In this document: positions 37,394 through 46,244 of the stretch, piece by piece
How positions within the stretch are numbered: the first letter of the stretch is position 1
How the letters are laid out: every line of letters starts with the position of its first letter
Assembly (NCBI GenBank): GCA_964500205.1
Contig: CAZCNS010000013.1
Span: forward strand, 62,001 to 126,000
DNA: 64,000 nucleotides
Source of the DNA: UBA10329 sp964500205
GTDB lineage: Bacteria; Bacteroidota; Bacteroidia; UBA10329
Direction: 5' to 3'
Notes under the pieces: generated by a model
What the model was told of the DNA's origin: nothing
What the model saw: the letters and a program-made list of their open reading frames with translations, nothing else
The model's database searches: none
Made by a program: the position numbers and the translations under genes

Positions 37394-37843
37394 TCACGTG
37401 AGTTTGCTCATCGCCTCGCGCACGTGGCGGGTGGCATTGAGCTGTGAGTCAAACTTGTGGATGATCACGCCCTCCTTGTCGATCACGAAGGTGACGCGGC
37501 CGGGAATAAGCCCCATCAGGTCAGACGCACCGTAGGATCTGCGCACTTTACCCCCTGCATCGCTCAAGAGGACGAACGGAAGGTTGTGCTTGTCGGCAAA
37601 GCGCACATGTGCCTTGCCCGTGTCGCTGCTGATGCCGATGACCTCCGCACCGAGCGCCTTGAAATCCTCATAGCTGTCGCGGAAAGAGCAGGCCTGCGCA
37701 GTGCAGCCGGGTGTGTCGTCCTTGGGATAGAAATAGACTACCACGCTTTGTTTGCCTCGGTAATCGCTCAGACGGACCGCTTTGCCATCCTTGTCTTTCA
37801 ATTCAAAATCGGGGGCCATGTCGCCCACATTCAGCTTTGCCAT
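37394..37843 (-). CDS. bcp: Thioredoxin-dependent thiol peroxidase (BCP-type peroxiredoxin)
   Basis: 149 residues from the ATG at 37843 (MAKLNVGDMAPDF). The peroxidatic Cys47 and a nearby Cys52 are in PGCTAQACSFRDSY, the atypical two-Cys Bcp arrangement. It reduces hydrogen peroxide and organic hydroperoxides using thioredoxin. It lies 58 bases downstream of the thioesterase gene in the same direction and has its own TACCTTTG promoter box. Confidence 0.93.
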   Translation of the reverse strand: MAKLNVGDMAPDFELKDKDGKAVRLSDYRGKQSVVVYFYPKDDTPGCTAQACSFRDSYEDFKALGAEVIGISSDTGKAHVRFADKHNLPFVLLSDAGGKVRRSYGASDLMGLIPGRVTFVIDKEGVIIHKFDSQLNATRHVREAMSKLT

Positions 37844-37863
37844 CAGTATCTGGATTTGGGCCG

Positions 37864-37871
37864 CAAAGGTA
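37864..37871 (-). promoter_or_regulatory. -7 promoter box of bcp
   Basis: TACCTTTG on the minus strand, exact TAnnTTTG match, 20 bases before the ATG at 37843. Confidence 0.55.
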
Positions 37872-37901
37872 GGCAGTGCTTCGGGGTGGGCGAGAGGAGG
37901 G

Positions 37902-38303
37902 TCAGTTGCCGCGTTGCTGCTCCTCAAACCGCCTTCTCACCTCTCCTGCGATCGGGATCTTGTGTCCTTCCTCGTCTATGCGCACGAAAACCACCTGTGT
38001 GGTGCAGACCAGTGCCTCCTCCTCGGTGTAGACATTGTAGCGTCTCGCTTCAATGCGCAGTGCAATGGAGGTGGTGCCCATGGAAATGGCCTCGCCATAG
38101 ATGTTGATGGTATGACCCACTTTCACTGGGCGCTCAAATAGGATCTCAGTCATCTTTCGGGTCACCATGTTCGGGGTCTTGCAGATGCGATTGGACATGG
38201 CCACTGCTCCTTCATCTATCCACGAGAGCATGAGGCCACCGAAAAGGTTGCCATGCACACCGATGTCTTTGGTCATGCACACTTTGGTCATTAGAAGCTC
38301 CAT
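37902..38303 (-). CDS. Acyl-CoA thioesterase, hotdog fold
   Basis: 133 residues. GNLFGGLMLSWIDEGAVAMS is the signature of the YciA/Acot-type hotdog thioesterases, in which Asp in the central helix is catalytic. The VTRKMTEILFERPVKVGHTI strand pair follows. It hydrolyses acyl-CoAs. Upstream of bcp, same strand. Confidence 0.88.
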   Translation of the reverse strand: MELLMTKVCMTKDIGVHGNLFGGLMLSWIDEGAVAMSNRICKTPNMVTRKMTEILFERPVKVGHTINIYGEAISMGTTSIALRIEARRYNVYTEEEALVCTTQVVFVRIDEEGHKIPIAGEVRRRFEEQQRGN

Positions 38304-38310
38304 TTTGTTG

Positions 38311-38365
38311 GAAATATGAAAGTTGAAACAGGAAAGATGAAAGTGAAATCAGAGGCAGGAAAGTT
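38311..38365. repeat. GAAAGTTGAAA/GAAAGATGAAA simple repeats
   Basis: Imperfect units of a GAAAG-T/A-TGAAA pattern upstream of the thioesterase gene and downstream of the lipoprotein gene at 38444. The rest of 38366-38443 holds nothing recognisable. Confidence 0.6.
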
Positions 38366-38443
38366 GTCCATCAGTCGCGTGATTTCGCTACGCTCAAAAA
38401 CAGTAAAGATGAACGCGGTAAGTGGACTGCACCCTCAAGTCGC

Positions 38444-38998
38444 TCACAGTTTTCGTCCTCTGACGATCTTGGTGTCGCGCTCCACTTTGTTGAGCATCGA
38501 CTTGTCTATGAGCAGGCGACTGTTGAAACCGCGCACTAGGTCGAATGTCTTGCCCTGATAGTCGATCTTGCCGATGCGACTGCCACGGTCGGTGTTTACC
38601 CACTCTCGGGCCGCGATCTTGAAGTGGCTTCCTTCGGTCACCACACCGTTTCTGCGGTCAACGAGAAAGGCGATGGCGTTATCATTGCCTTTCTCGAAGC
38701 TGATCTTAAGGGTTCGTTCATCATGCAGCTCACAGATGCCCGGAGTGTTGCGCGGAATGATGATCTCTTCTACCTGACGACCATTCCTTATCTGAATCCT
38801 GCCCTTGTCCACCCCGATGTCCTCCTTCGAGAGCTGGCGTACCAACACGATGTCATCCGAGTTGTAGAACTGCACCTTGGTCAGCGGGATATTCGCGCCC
38901 TCTACCTGCTTCTTGGTATCAACGGTGAACAATATGCGATTGGTGGAGCAGGAGCTCAGGGATGCTGCTGCAATGAGGAGGATGAGGATATTTCTCAT
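38444..38998 (-). CDS. Hypothetical lipoprotein
   Basis: 184 residues from the ATG at 38998 (MRNILILLIAAASLSSCSTN). The lipobox is LSSC (Cys17). The mature part shows no family I recognise; it is mixed alpha/beta with conserved-looking stretches KVQFYNSDDIVLVRQL and IPRNTPGICELHDERTLKIS. It follows rluD by 68 bases on the minus strand and could be the last gene of the PASTA-T9SS-rluD operon or separate. Confidence 0.75.
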   Translation of the reverse strand: MRNILILLIAAASLSSCSTNRILFTVDTKKQVEGANIPLTKVQFYNSDDIVLVRQLSKEDIGVDKGRIQIRNGRQVEEIIIPRNTPGICELHDERTLKISFEKGNDNAIAFLVDRRNGVVTEGSHFKIAAREWVNTDRGSRIGKIDYQGKTFDLVRGFNSRLLIDKSMLNKVERDTKIVRGRKL

Positions 38999-39066
38999 GG
39001 TCGTTTTGATTGATGCGTCCGTGTTTCCAAGAATTGTACCATTCGACCAAGAAACGTTGCAGGTGG

Positions 39067-40131
39067 TCACATATCGCCTCGTGAGGCCACGTAGCCGCGC
39101 CATTTCTCGATCAGTGCCTGCATGTCAGGGGCGATATCAGAGTCGAAACTGAGCCGCTGACCGGTGCTGGGCTGTATGAAGGAGAGGGTCTTGGCGTGGA
39201 GGCCATGGCGGGGCATCAGCTCTAAACAGTTGGCTATGAACTGTTTGTACTTGGTGAAGGTAGTGCCTTTGAGCACTTCATTGCCACCGTATCGTTCATC
39301 GTTGAAGAGGGGGTGACCGATGTAGCGCATGTGGGCGCGGATCTGATGGGTGCGACCTGTCTCCAGTTTGCATTCTACCAAAGTAACGTAACCGAATCGC
39401 TCCAGCACACGCCAATGCGTCACCGCGTGCTTACCGTGATCTCCGTCAGGGAAAACATCCATCTGAAGGCGGTTCTTCAATGAGCGGCCGATATGTCCGG
39501 TCACGGTGCCTGCATCTTCGTCAAAATCGCCCCATACCAGTGCGTGGTAAAGTCTGCCGGTAGTGCGGTCGAAGAACTGACGGGCAAGATGATTCATGGC
39601 GAGTTCGCTTTTAGCCACCACCATTACACCCGATGTGTTCTTGTCGAGGCGATGCACGAGCCCTGGGCGCGGCTCCTCCTCAGTACCCATGTCCGGCAGA
39701 TTCTTGAGGTGAAACATCAAGGCATTGACCAAAGTGCCACTGTAGTTCCCATGGCCAGGATGCACCACCAGTCCTGGCGGTTTGTTAATCACCATCAGGT
39801 CACCGTCCTCGTGCAGGATGTTGAGCGGTATGTCCTCAGGGATGATGGTGTTGTCCCGTGGTGGGTAGGACATCACGACCGAAATCTGGTCGTGGGGTTT
39901 CACGCGGTAGTTGGGCTTCACCGCAGTGCCGTTCACCAGTACACTGCCTGCCTTGGCCGCCACCTGTATGCGGTTGCGCGAGGCATTGCGCATCCGGTCG
40001 AAGAGGAACTTATCTATGCGAAGCATCTCCTGCCCCGCATCGACTTTCCATGAGAAATGCTCGAAAAGCTCCGACCCACCTCCTTCATCGGCATCGAGTA
40101 TGCCATCGTCCTCCAGCTCGTCCTCAATCAT
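39067..40131 (-). CDS. RluA family pseudouridine synthase (RluD-like)
   Basis: 354 residues. An S4 RNA-binding domain (about 30-95, RIDKFLFDRMRNASRNRIQ) precedes the catalytic domain with the Asp of HRLDKNTSGVMVVAKS near 165, then GRTHQIRAHMRYIGHPLFND. It converts uridines to pseudouridine in 23S rRNA; RluD-type enzymes target helix 69. An acidic N-terminal extension (DELEDDGILDADEGGG) is usual in Bacteroidota. Its ATG overlaps the stop of the T9SS gene by four bases. Confidence 0.93.
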   Translation of the reverse strand: MIEDELEDDGILDADEGGGSELFEHFSWKVDAGQEMLRIDKFLFDRMRNASRNRIQVAAKAGSVLVNGTAVKPNYRVKPHDQISVVMSYPPRDNTIIPEDIPLNILHEDGDLMVINKPPGLVVHPGHGNYSGTLVNALMFHLKNLPDMGTEEEPRPGLVHRLDKNTSGVMVVAKSELAMNHLARQFFDRTTGRLYHALVWGDFDEDAGTVTGHIGRSLKNRLQMDVFPDGDHGKHAVTHWRVLERFGYVTLVECKLETGRTHQIRAHMRYIGHPLFNDERYGGNEVLKGTTFTKYKQFIANCLELMPRHGLHAKTLSFIQPSTGQRLSFDSDIAPDMQALIEKWRGYVASRGDM

Positions 40132-42032
40132 TGGGCGAGGATGATGCGATGAGCGCTGGTGCTTCCATCGGACAGGGTGGCTGCCAAAATGTAGGTGCCC
40201 CGGCTCAGTTGTGTCACATCGACACCCGATGCTACTCCACGCTGGGTGTGTGCCGTTCGGCCCGCAAGGTCGGAGATGCGCACCTCCATGTTCTCTTCGC
40301 AGCCCGGCTGCCCACAGCGCAGGTAAATTCGGTCGCTCGTGGGATTGGGGAAAATGGTGATGCTTGGCATTTCCACCTGCTCACCCACCCCTATGGTCCA
40401 GTCGTACGGACGGCCGAACACCGGGCGGAACATCACCGCGCCCGGGATGGCAGATTGGATCCAGCCCCCGCTCCCCAGGTTGTAGAACACACGGTGCGAA
40501 GCGTCATGCTGTCTGTCCAGTCCCACCGAGAACTTCTGTCCTGAGACAGGCTGCTGCGACCATCCGATGAAGAATGTGCCTTCCACATCAATCAGCTCAT
40601 CAAGAAAGAAATGGTTCATGAAATTGATACCCGTGCTGTAATCGAACGTGATGTCCTCCGACTCATAAATCATCTGTTCGGGAATGGAGTCGCCCGACCA
40701 GACGTAGAACCTCACAGGCTCTTCTGAGAGGTCTGCCCCCACCGGGTTGAAATAGTACTGGATGGCTCGAATAGTATCCCGAACCATAGCGTCATATCGG
40801 ATGGCCACAAGTCCAGGGAACTGGAGGTTTCCGAGGCCGTATCCCACCTCGGCTGTGCCGTCATCATAAGCGTAGTAGTTGTAAAATCGGAGCTTCTTCA
40901 GGATTACGTTGTTTGCTGGCTCCGTGTCGTCTGTAGAGGAGATGTTCGTCTCTATGAAGAAATGACTCGAATCGAAAGACGTCTCATTGTCAATGGGCAA
41001 TGAGAAATCATCAAGGTCGTTGAAAAAGATCTCGCCCGGCAGACCGCAGTCGTTGCGATCGTTGTCGCAGACTGTGAGTGGCAGCACTTGAGCCGTGGAT
41101 GGCGGAAAGTTGCCGATGGCATTGTCGGAACGGTCACTCACTCGGAAGTTGTAGGTGACAGGTGCAGTGGCATCGAGATTATTTCTCAGACGGAAGAAAC
41201 GGTTGCCCGCCACATATCTTGCAGGGTCTGTCTTGAAATGCGTCCACGGAACTGTGAAATAATTCGTGAGTAGCGAGAGCGTTCCCCCCACCAGTGCGAC
41301 ATCCTGGTAGATCGTATCGGTGTACGTCCGCTGGTCATTCAGCGTAACGTAGTCAACATGCCAATGGTCGACAGCGCCTGCTCGTGCAGCATAATTGATG
41401 AACTGGAATTGGAATCCCTTGTAGAGGAACTCCCCTCCTGAGACGGGTATCATGGCCCTTAGGAAAAGACTGTCCTGCAGCACGTAGCCGTTGGCCTGCC
41501 AAACCTGCTGCCAAGTCCCTGCCGTATCGAGGAATTCCAAAGAGAGGATGTCGTTGAAAGCGGGTGCCAGCCCGCGTCCCTGCGCCTGATAGTGGAAGCT
41601 GAGATAGACGCTGTCCGTGGTGTTCGACAGGTCGATGGGGCGCGAGCACAGCGTGTCCGATGCCGTGGGGATGGTGAACCCCCAGCCATAGGACAGTCCT
41701 GCGCTGTCAAGCCCATCGAAGGTGGCCACGCCTACTGAGATGGGGTCTATTGCCATGTGGTCGTTCACATACACGCTGCGGCCGATCCATTTCTCCTGAT
41801 TTGGGTAAAGGTCGAAGGGGAAATTCTCACGGGAGAAAGGTTCGGAGAAGTCATCGAAGAACGGCAGATTCAGCGTGTCGCCCGACCGGGACGCAGTCGT
41901 GCCTGCCCATTTCAAAGCCTCCGATGCCGCCCCCAAGTGTGGATTGTCTGAGAGCGGGAACAGCATTTCCTGTCCCTTCAGCGTAGAAGGCAGAGCGAAC
42001 AGAATCAATGTGACAAATTGCAGGATTCTCAT
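40128..42032 (-). CDS. Secreted protein with T9SS type A sorting domain
   Basis: 634 residues. It has a signal peptide (MRILQFVTLILFALPSTLKG, then QEML) and a long beta-rich body with jelly-roll-like blocks (FFDDFSEPFSRENFPFDLYP, DTAGTWQQVWQANG, DHWHVDYVTL). The last 75 residues form a T9SS type A C-terminal domain: ITIFPNPTSDRIYL, VRISDLAGRTAHTQ and LSRGTYILAATLSDGSTS. The domain sends the protein through the type IX system to the cell surface. Function of the body unknown. It lies five bases after the PASTA gene. Confidence 0.9.
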   Translation of the reverse strand: MRILQFVTLILFALPSTLKGQEMLFPLSDNPHLGAASEALKWAGTTASRSGDTLNLPFFDDFSEPFSRENFPFDLYPNQEKWIGRSVYVNDHMAIDPISVGVATFDGLDSAGLSYGWGFTIPTASDTLCSRPIDLSNTTDSVYLSFHYQAQGRGLAPAFNDILSLEFLDTAGTWQQVWQANGYVLQDSLFLRAMIPVSGGEFLYKGFQFQFINYAARAGAVDHWHVDYVTLNDQRTYTDTIYQDVALVGGTLSLLTNYFTVPWTHFKTDPARYVAGNRFFRLRNNLDATAPVTYNFRVSDRSDNAIGNFPPSTAQVLPLTVCDNDRNDCGLPGEIFFNDLDDFSLPIDNETSFDSSHFFIETNISSTDDTEPANNVILKKLRFYNYYAYDDGTAEVGYGLGNLQFPGLVAIRYDAMVRDTIRAIQYYFNPVGADLSEEPVRFYVWSGDSIPEQMIYESEDITFDYSTGINFMNHFFLDELIDVEGTFFIGWSQQPVSGQKFSVGLDRQHDASHRVFYNLGSGGWIQSAIPGAVMFRPVFGRPYDWTIGVGEQVEMPSITIFPNPTSDRIYLRCGQPGCEENMEVRISDLAGRTAHTQRGVASGVDVTQLSRGTYILAATLSDGSTSAHRIILAQ

Positions 42033-42037
42033 TTCAC

Positions 42038-42904
42038 TCAGAATTCTTCCTCCTCTGTTTCAAAATCCGGGGAATCTGTGTCCAACTCCTCTTCCTGGCG
42101 CCAAGCGTTCAGATAAAGCTCGCGGTCGAAATCGATGGAAGTGGTGTCCTCGGTTACGAACAGGTCGATGCTGTTTCCACCACGGATGGTTCTCTTCAGG
42201 TCGAAGGCCGGAATCTGATGGTAAACGCGCAAAAGCGAGGAATCTGTTATCGGAGTGTCGATTACCAGCGCACCGAGGTTGAGCGATAGTGTTCGAAGCA
42301 TGGCAATAGCTGAATCCATTGACTGGTAAAGAAGATAGGGCATCGGCATTTCAATATCACTGAGACCGTCACCCAAAACAAGGTCAACTCTTGTCCCTTT
42401 GAAGATCAGGGCACCCGGTTTCACGGTGCGAGTACCGATTTCCTGATCGAGCACAGCGTTCCGAGCGATGTCCGGGCGGAACGAGATATCGCCCAGCTTC
42501 AGACCGACCGTTTCGAGGATGGCCCTTGCCTGTCGGATAGAAAGGTTGCGCAGGTCGGGCATCTTCACCTGCTGCGGCATCAGGGCATTCACGGTGAGGT
42601 AGATCTTGCGCCCGCGCTTGGCCCCCGTACCAGGCAGAGGGTCTTGGTCGGCCACAGTCCCCTTGGGCACTTCATCGCTATAAATGGAGTCAATGATAAG
42701 AAACGGAAGCGGAACAGTGTCCATGAACGCCTCCAGCTCTGCGGTGGCAATGCCACGGAGGTCAGGCACTTCAATGACCGTGTCATGCTCAGTAAGGTAC
42801 CCCATCCAGTAGTGAAGGCCCACCAGTGCACCGATGCCCAGTACAAGAGCGACTAACAGTTGCTTGATGAACAGGGTGCTGAAAACGAAGCGGATAAGAC
42901 TCAT
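42038..42904 (-). CDS. Membrane-anchored PASTA-domain protein without kinase domain
   Basis: 288 residues from the ATG at 42904 (MSLIRFVFSTLFIKQ). One N-terminal transmembrane helix (about 13-35) is followed by three PASTA modules at roughly 45-115, 118-190 and 195-265 (VIEVPDLRGIATAELEAF, VKMPDLRNLSIRQARAIL). PASTA domains bind peptidoglycan or muropeptides and usually belong to Ser/Thr kinases or PBPs; here no such domain is present. The last 20 residues are strongly acidic. It heads the operon with the T9SS protein and rluD, and is divergent from ddl. Confidence 0.9.
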   Translation of the reverse strand: MSLIRFVFSTLFIKQLLVALVLGIGALVGLHYWMGYLTEHDTVIEVPDLRGIATAELEAFMDTVPLPFLIIDSIYSDEVPKGTVADQDPLPGTGAKRGRKIYLTVNALMPQQVKMPDLRNLSIRQARAILETVGLKLGDISFRPDIARNAVLDQEIGTRTVKPGALIFKGTRVDLVLGDGLSDIEMPMPYLLYQSMDSAIAMLRTLSLNLGALVIDTPITDSSLLRVYHQIPAFDLKRTIRGGNSIDLFVTEDTTSIDFDRELYLNAWRQEEELDTDSPDFETEEEEF

Positions 42905-42923
42905 TGAGACCGAACGGGGTGGC

Positions 42924-42931
42924 GCAAAGAT
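42924..42931 (-). promoter_or_regulatory. -7 promoter box of the PASTA gene
   Basis: TATCTTTG on the minus strand matches TAnnTTTG and lies about 20 bases before the ATG at 42904. A plus-strand TACATTCG at 42992-42999 may serve ddl. Confidence 0.5.
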
Positions 42932-43025
42932 AGCGCATACCATAGGCGATCCCGTCTGCGTAGAGTATGGTCGCCAATGCCTTGATCACGCTACATTCGC
43001 TGCCTGCAATCAAAAAAGGGTCTCC

Positions 43026-44006
43026 ATGAGGGTAGCCATAGTGTTCGGAGGATACAGCCCGGAATGGGTCATTTCCGAGAAAAGTGCCAACGTGGTGCTG
43101 AACCATCTGCGCTCTGAGGGCGTTGACTGCACCCTTATTCGCATCGCTCAGGATGCTTGGACGGCTTTTGTAGACCGAGTAGGTGAGTTTCCGGTGGATA
43201 AGAATGACTTTTCCATCAGTGTGAATGGGGAGCATAGGCAGTTCGATGTCGTGTTCAACGCCATCCACGGCACCCCGGGAGAGGACGGTCGGCTGCAGGG
43301 ATATTTTGACATGCTCCGTATTCCATACACCTCGCCCGGTGTGCTTGCCTCTGCCATCACGTTCAATAAGGCCTTGTGCAACGGTTATCTGAGGCAATAC
43401 AGCGATGTCAACATTGCAAATTCCCTCGTTTTGCACAAAGACGATGCAGTGGCTACAGATACCATCATTGCCAAGGTGGGCCTTCCTTGCTTTGTGAAAC
43501 CAAGCTGCGCAGGATCCAGTTTCGGCATCTCCAAAGTGAAATCTGTAACGGAACTTGTGCCTGCGATCGCGTTTGCCTTGACACACGATTCTGAGGTCAT
43601 CATCGAGCAGTTTGTTAAAGGAACGGAGGTGTCCGTAGGGGTCTACAGACATAAGGGTAAGACAGTGGCGCTCGCAGGCACCGAGATCGAGACGGCCAAT
43701 GAGTTTTTCGACTACCAGGCGAAATACGAGGGTGCAAGTCGAGAGATCACTCCGCCACGCGTGTCAGAGCAGGTGTCCGCTACGCTTCGACAGACCACTG
43801 TCCACGTGTTCGACCGCCTCGGACTGAAAGGGATGTCGCGTGTAGATTTCATCGTCAATGAACAGGGACAACCCTTTCTCATTGAGGTGAATACAGTACC
43901 GGGACTATCGGAGGAGAGCATACTCCCACAGCAGGTGGTTCATGCCGGAATGACGCTCGGAGCGTTTTTCAGAATCCTGCTGGACGAGGCGATGACAGCA
44001 GAGTAG
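43026..44006 (+). CDS. ddl: D-alanine-D-alanine ligase
   Basis: 326 residues from the ATG at 43026 (MRVAIVFGGYSPEWVIS). It joins two D-alanines for peptidoglycan precursors. ATP-grasp features: the N-terminal FGGYSPE loop, FNAIHGTPGEDGRLQGYFD, GLPCFVKPSCAGSSFGISKV (ATP-binding Lys), and the Mg-binding end DFIVNEQGQPFLIEVNTVPG. Divergent from the PASTA gene, which also concerns the cell wall. Confidence 0.95.
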   Translation: MRVAIVFGGYSPEWVISEKSANVVLNHLRSEGVDCTLIRIAQDAWTAFVDRVGEFPVDKNDFSISVNGEHRQFDVVFNAIHGTPGEDGRLQGYFDMLRIPYTSPGVLASAITFNKALCNGYLRQYSDVNIANSLVLHKDDAVATDTIIAKVGLPCFVKPSCAGSSFGISKVKSVTELVPAIAFALTHDSEVIIEQFVKGTEVSVGVYRHKGKTVALAGTEIETANEFFDYQAKYEGASREITPPRVSEQVSATLRQTTVHVFDRLGLKGMSRVDFIVNEQGQPFLIEVNTVPGLSEESILPQQVVHAGMTLGAFFRILLDEAMTAE

Positions 44007-44014
44007 TCGCTTCC

Positions 44015-45043
44015 TTATTCTTCGGAAGGTGCGTCATCACGAGATGGCGGTGTCCACAGGGCCGTGTCCATCAAGAGCTCACGGTCTGCTCCCGAGATGC
44101 TGAAATACCCCTTTTTCGGTAACCTTACACTATAAGTTTTTCCGGATTTGTTTGTGAGATAGTTCTCTCTAAGCCAAGGGTTGAATATCTTCAATACCTT
44201 GTAAGACGTGTTGTGTTCCGCAGCAAATTTGGCGAAATCCTCAACCGGGCCACTGATGGTTACCTCATACGTCTCTTCTGGTTGGTACAGATCTTTTTCC
44301 CTGAAATGGAAACCATAGCGCGTAGGGTTTTCCAGAATAACCTTGGCTGCTATGATTCGGAACAGATAACGGTTGGTCTCTTGGTTGAGGATGAGGTCGT
44401 AGTAGTTGTCTGTGCCCTGCCGGCCCATTTGCTTGTTCATGCCGCCCATTCCCATGTTGTAGCCACCGGCAGCCATTTCCCAGCTTCCGAGTTTCCCAAA
44501 TGCCTCATTGAGATACTTACAGGCCGCCTCTGTGGACCTTTCGATGTGATAACGTTCGTCCACCTCATCGTTCACCTCCAGTCCAAACTGCTTGCCGGTC
44601 GCCTCCAGCAACTGCCAGAATCCCACCGCCTTAGAAGGTGAAACGGCCTGCGTCAGTCCGCTCTCGATCACTGCAAGGTATTTGAAATCGTCAGGGATGC
44701 CATTGGCCTTCAAAATCGGTTCGATCACAGGGAACCAGCGGTGTGCCCGCTTGTGCAGCAGCAAAGTGTTGGATTGCCAATAGGTGTTCACAAGAAGCTC
44801 CCTGTCAAGCCGTTCCCGAACATCCGTGTCGAAGAGTGGAACCGCGTTTCCGCAGAACGATACGCTTTCCGGCATCGGAATGCTGTAAATACGGTAGTCT
44901 TTGTTGAAACGCTCCTCGAATTCAAGGTCAGCATCATGTGGGCCAGATGCTGAAAAGGTGAACAGTAGCACTGTCCAGATGGAAAGGAAAACAACGGCCA
45001 TCGCCATTGGAAATCTGAATCGCTTCTGTCTCACATTCAACAT
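44015..45043 (-). CDS. Lytic transglycosylase, MltD-like
   Basis: 342 residues from the ATG at 45043 (MLNVRQKRFRF). An N-terminal membrane/signal segment (MAMAVVFLSIWTVLLFTFS) is followed by an SLT domain from about 125: LAVIESGLTQAVSPSKAVGFWQLLEATGKQFGL, with the catalytic Glu in VIESG, then AAGGYNMG. The C-terminal part contains one LysM-like segment (HNTSYKVLKIFNPWLRENYL). It cleaves peptidoglycan to anhydromuropeptides. A longer in-frame reading upstream is excluded because it overlaps the divergent M48 gene. Confidence 0.9.
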   Translation of the reverse strand: MLNVRQKRFRFPMAMAVVFLSIWTVLLFTFSASGPHDADLEFEERFNKDYRIYSIPMPESVSFCGNAVPLFDTDVRERLDRELLVNTYWQSNTLLLHKRAHRWFPVIEPILKANGIPDDFKYLAVIESGLTQAVSPSKAVGFWQLLEATGKQFGLEVNDEVDERYHIERSTEAACKYLNEAFGKLGSWEMAAGGYNMGMGGMNKQMGRQGTDNYYDLILNQETNRYLFRIIAAKVILENPTRYGFHFREKDLYQPEETYEVTISGPVEDFAKFAAEHNTSYKVLKIFNPWLRENYLTNKSGKTYSVRLPKKGYFSISGADRELLMDTALWTPPSRDDAPSEE

Positions 45044-45048
45044 GACGG

Positions 45049-45056
45049 CAAAGGTA
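45049..45056 (-). promoter_or_regulatory. -7 promoter box of the lytic transglycosylase gene, leaderless spacing
   Basis: TACCTTTG on the minus strand, exact consensus, five bases before the ATG at 45043. Confidence 0.6.
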
Positions 45057-45076
45057 CGCAAGTGCTGCGAGTGCCT

Positions 45077-45108
45077 TTTGACCGTGGCTATTTCCCAGAC
45101 TAAATTTG
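45077..45108 (+). promoter_or_regulatory. Complete Bacteroidota-type promoter of the M48 protease gene
   Basis: TTTG at 45077-45080 and TAAATTTG at 45101-45108 are 20 bases apart, matching the TTTG-N19-21-TAnnTTTG consensus of the primary sigma factor of this phylum. The ATG is 25 bases downstream. Confidence 0.65.
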
Positions 45109-45133
45109 ACCACACCTCAAACTCTGCACTAAA

Positions 45134-45937
45134 ATGAGAAAGTTGCTGATACTGTCTTTGGTGTTGCTTTTCGCAGCTTGCAGTTCCGTTCCCGTCACAG
45201 GCAGGCGGCAGATGAACCTGCTGCCCGAAAGCCAGCTCGTTGGCATGGCTATCACCAGTTATGGACAGTTCTTGTCGCAGAACCCTGCTCTGCCGGTCAA
45301 TAACCCGCAGGCGGCCCAGGTTCGCGAGGTGGGCGACCGCATTGCCCGCGCTGCCACCAAATATCTCCGTGCCAAAGGGGCTGGCGACCGCGTGGCGGGC
45401 TTTAAGTGGGAATTCAATCTGGTCAATAGCAACGAGGTCAACGCGTGGGCCATGCCCGGAGGGAAGATTGTTTTTTATCAAGGTATTCTGCCCATCACCC
45501 AGAACATTGACGGTCTGGCCGTGGTGATGGGACATGAGGTGGCCCATGCGATTGCGCGTCACGGAAATGAACGTATGAGCCAGGGACTTCTGGTGCAGGC
45601 TGGGGGTATGGCTCTTGATGTTGCTCTCTCTCAAAGACCGCAGCTCACCCGGCAACTCTTTTCGCAAGCGTATGGCCTCGGTGCTACTGTAGGGGCTGTG
45701 TTGCCGTTCTCGCGTTTACATGAGAGCGAGGCGGACAAGCTGGGCCTTGTGTTCGCGGCCATTGCTGGTTACAACATTGACGAGGCCGCCACATTCTGGC
45801 AGCGCATGTCGAGGGTCGGAGGGGGTGCCCGTCCGCCTGAGTTCCTCAGCACGCATCCCGACCCGCAGAATCGCGCCAAGGCCATCCGTGAATACCTGCC
45901 TACGGCCAAGGCGATCGGTCGGAAGTATGCGCTGTGA
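45134..45937 (+). CDS. M48 family zinc metalloprotease, lipoprotein
   Basis: 267 residues. The lipobox is LLFAAC (Cys16). The Zn-binding HEVAH is at 134-138 (VMGHEVAHAIARHG) and the third ligand Glu is in LHESEADKLG near 198. NAWAMPGGKIVFYQGIL is also typical of the Oma1/BepA/LoiP branch that acts in envelope quality control. The enzyme is probably anchored in the outer or inner membrane facing the periplasm. Divergent from the lytic transglycosylase. Confidence 0.93.
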   Translation: MRKLLILSLVLLFAACSSVPVTGRRQMNLLPESQLVGMAITSYGQFLSQNPALPVNNPQAAQVREVGDRIARAATKYLRAKGAGDRVAGFKWEFNLVNSNEVNAWAMPGGKIVFYQGILPITQNIDGLAVVMGHEVAHAIARHGNERMSQGLLVQAGGMALDVALSQRPQLTRQLFSQAYGLGATVGAVLPFSRLHESEADKLGLVFAAIAGYNIDEAATFWQRMSRVGGGARPPEFLSTHPDPQNRAKAIREYLPTAKAIGRKYAL

Positions 45938-45992
45938 TCGGATTCACGAAAAAAAAGTTTGCCCCCTTCTGCGGGCGCTGAATTTATGGTTG

Positions 45993-46000
45993 TACATTTG
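45993..46000 (+). promoter_or_regulatory. -7 promoter box of the tRNA-Val gene
   Basis: TACATTTG, exact TAnnTTTG match, 12 bases before the mature tRNA 5' end. Confidence 0.55.
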
Positions 46001-46012
46001 CAGCCCCAAATC

Positions 46013-46087
46013 GGGCTCTTAGCTCAGCTGGTTCAGAGCACCTGCCTTACAAGCAGGGGGTCACTGGTTCGAACCCAGTAGGGCCCA
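46013..46087 (+). tRNA. tRNA-Val (anticodon TAC)
   Basis: 75 nt. The acceptor stem is GGGCTCT paired with AGGGCCC, with discriminator A. The anticodon stem is CCTGC/GCAGG with loop CTTACAA and anticodon TAC. The T arm is CTGG-TTCGAAC-CCAG. CCA is not encoded. It is a single tRNA with its own promoter and terminator. Confidence 0.97.
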
Positions 46088-46095
46088 CATTAATG

Positions 46096-46131
46096 AAAGG
46101 ACTGCTTCGGAAACGTGGCAGTCCTTTTTTT
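46096..46131 (+). terminator. Terminator of tRNA-Val
   Basis: AAAGGACTGC and GCAGTCCTTT form a stem around a 12-nt loop, followed by a T tract. 46132-46244 holds no gene that I can see. Confidence 0.9.
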
Positions 46132-46244
46132 ATTGCGCGCATTTTCTTGTTGATGACCGATAATTAATTGATAATCAAAATTTAGTGGAGGTGAGTTGAG
46201 TGTAAACGGACGTCTCGGTTGAAACGACAGTTTCTTTATTTCGG

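Noticed and set aside
42789..43652. 287-codon minus-strand frame opposite ddl
   Set aside because: Antisense shadow of ddl that also crosses the divergent promoter region.
44015..45667. Long form of the lytic transglycosylase with a 208-residue N-terminal extension
   Set aside because: It runs antisense through the M48 protease gene; the ATG at 45043 starts a proper signal segment.
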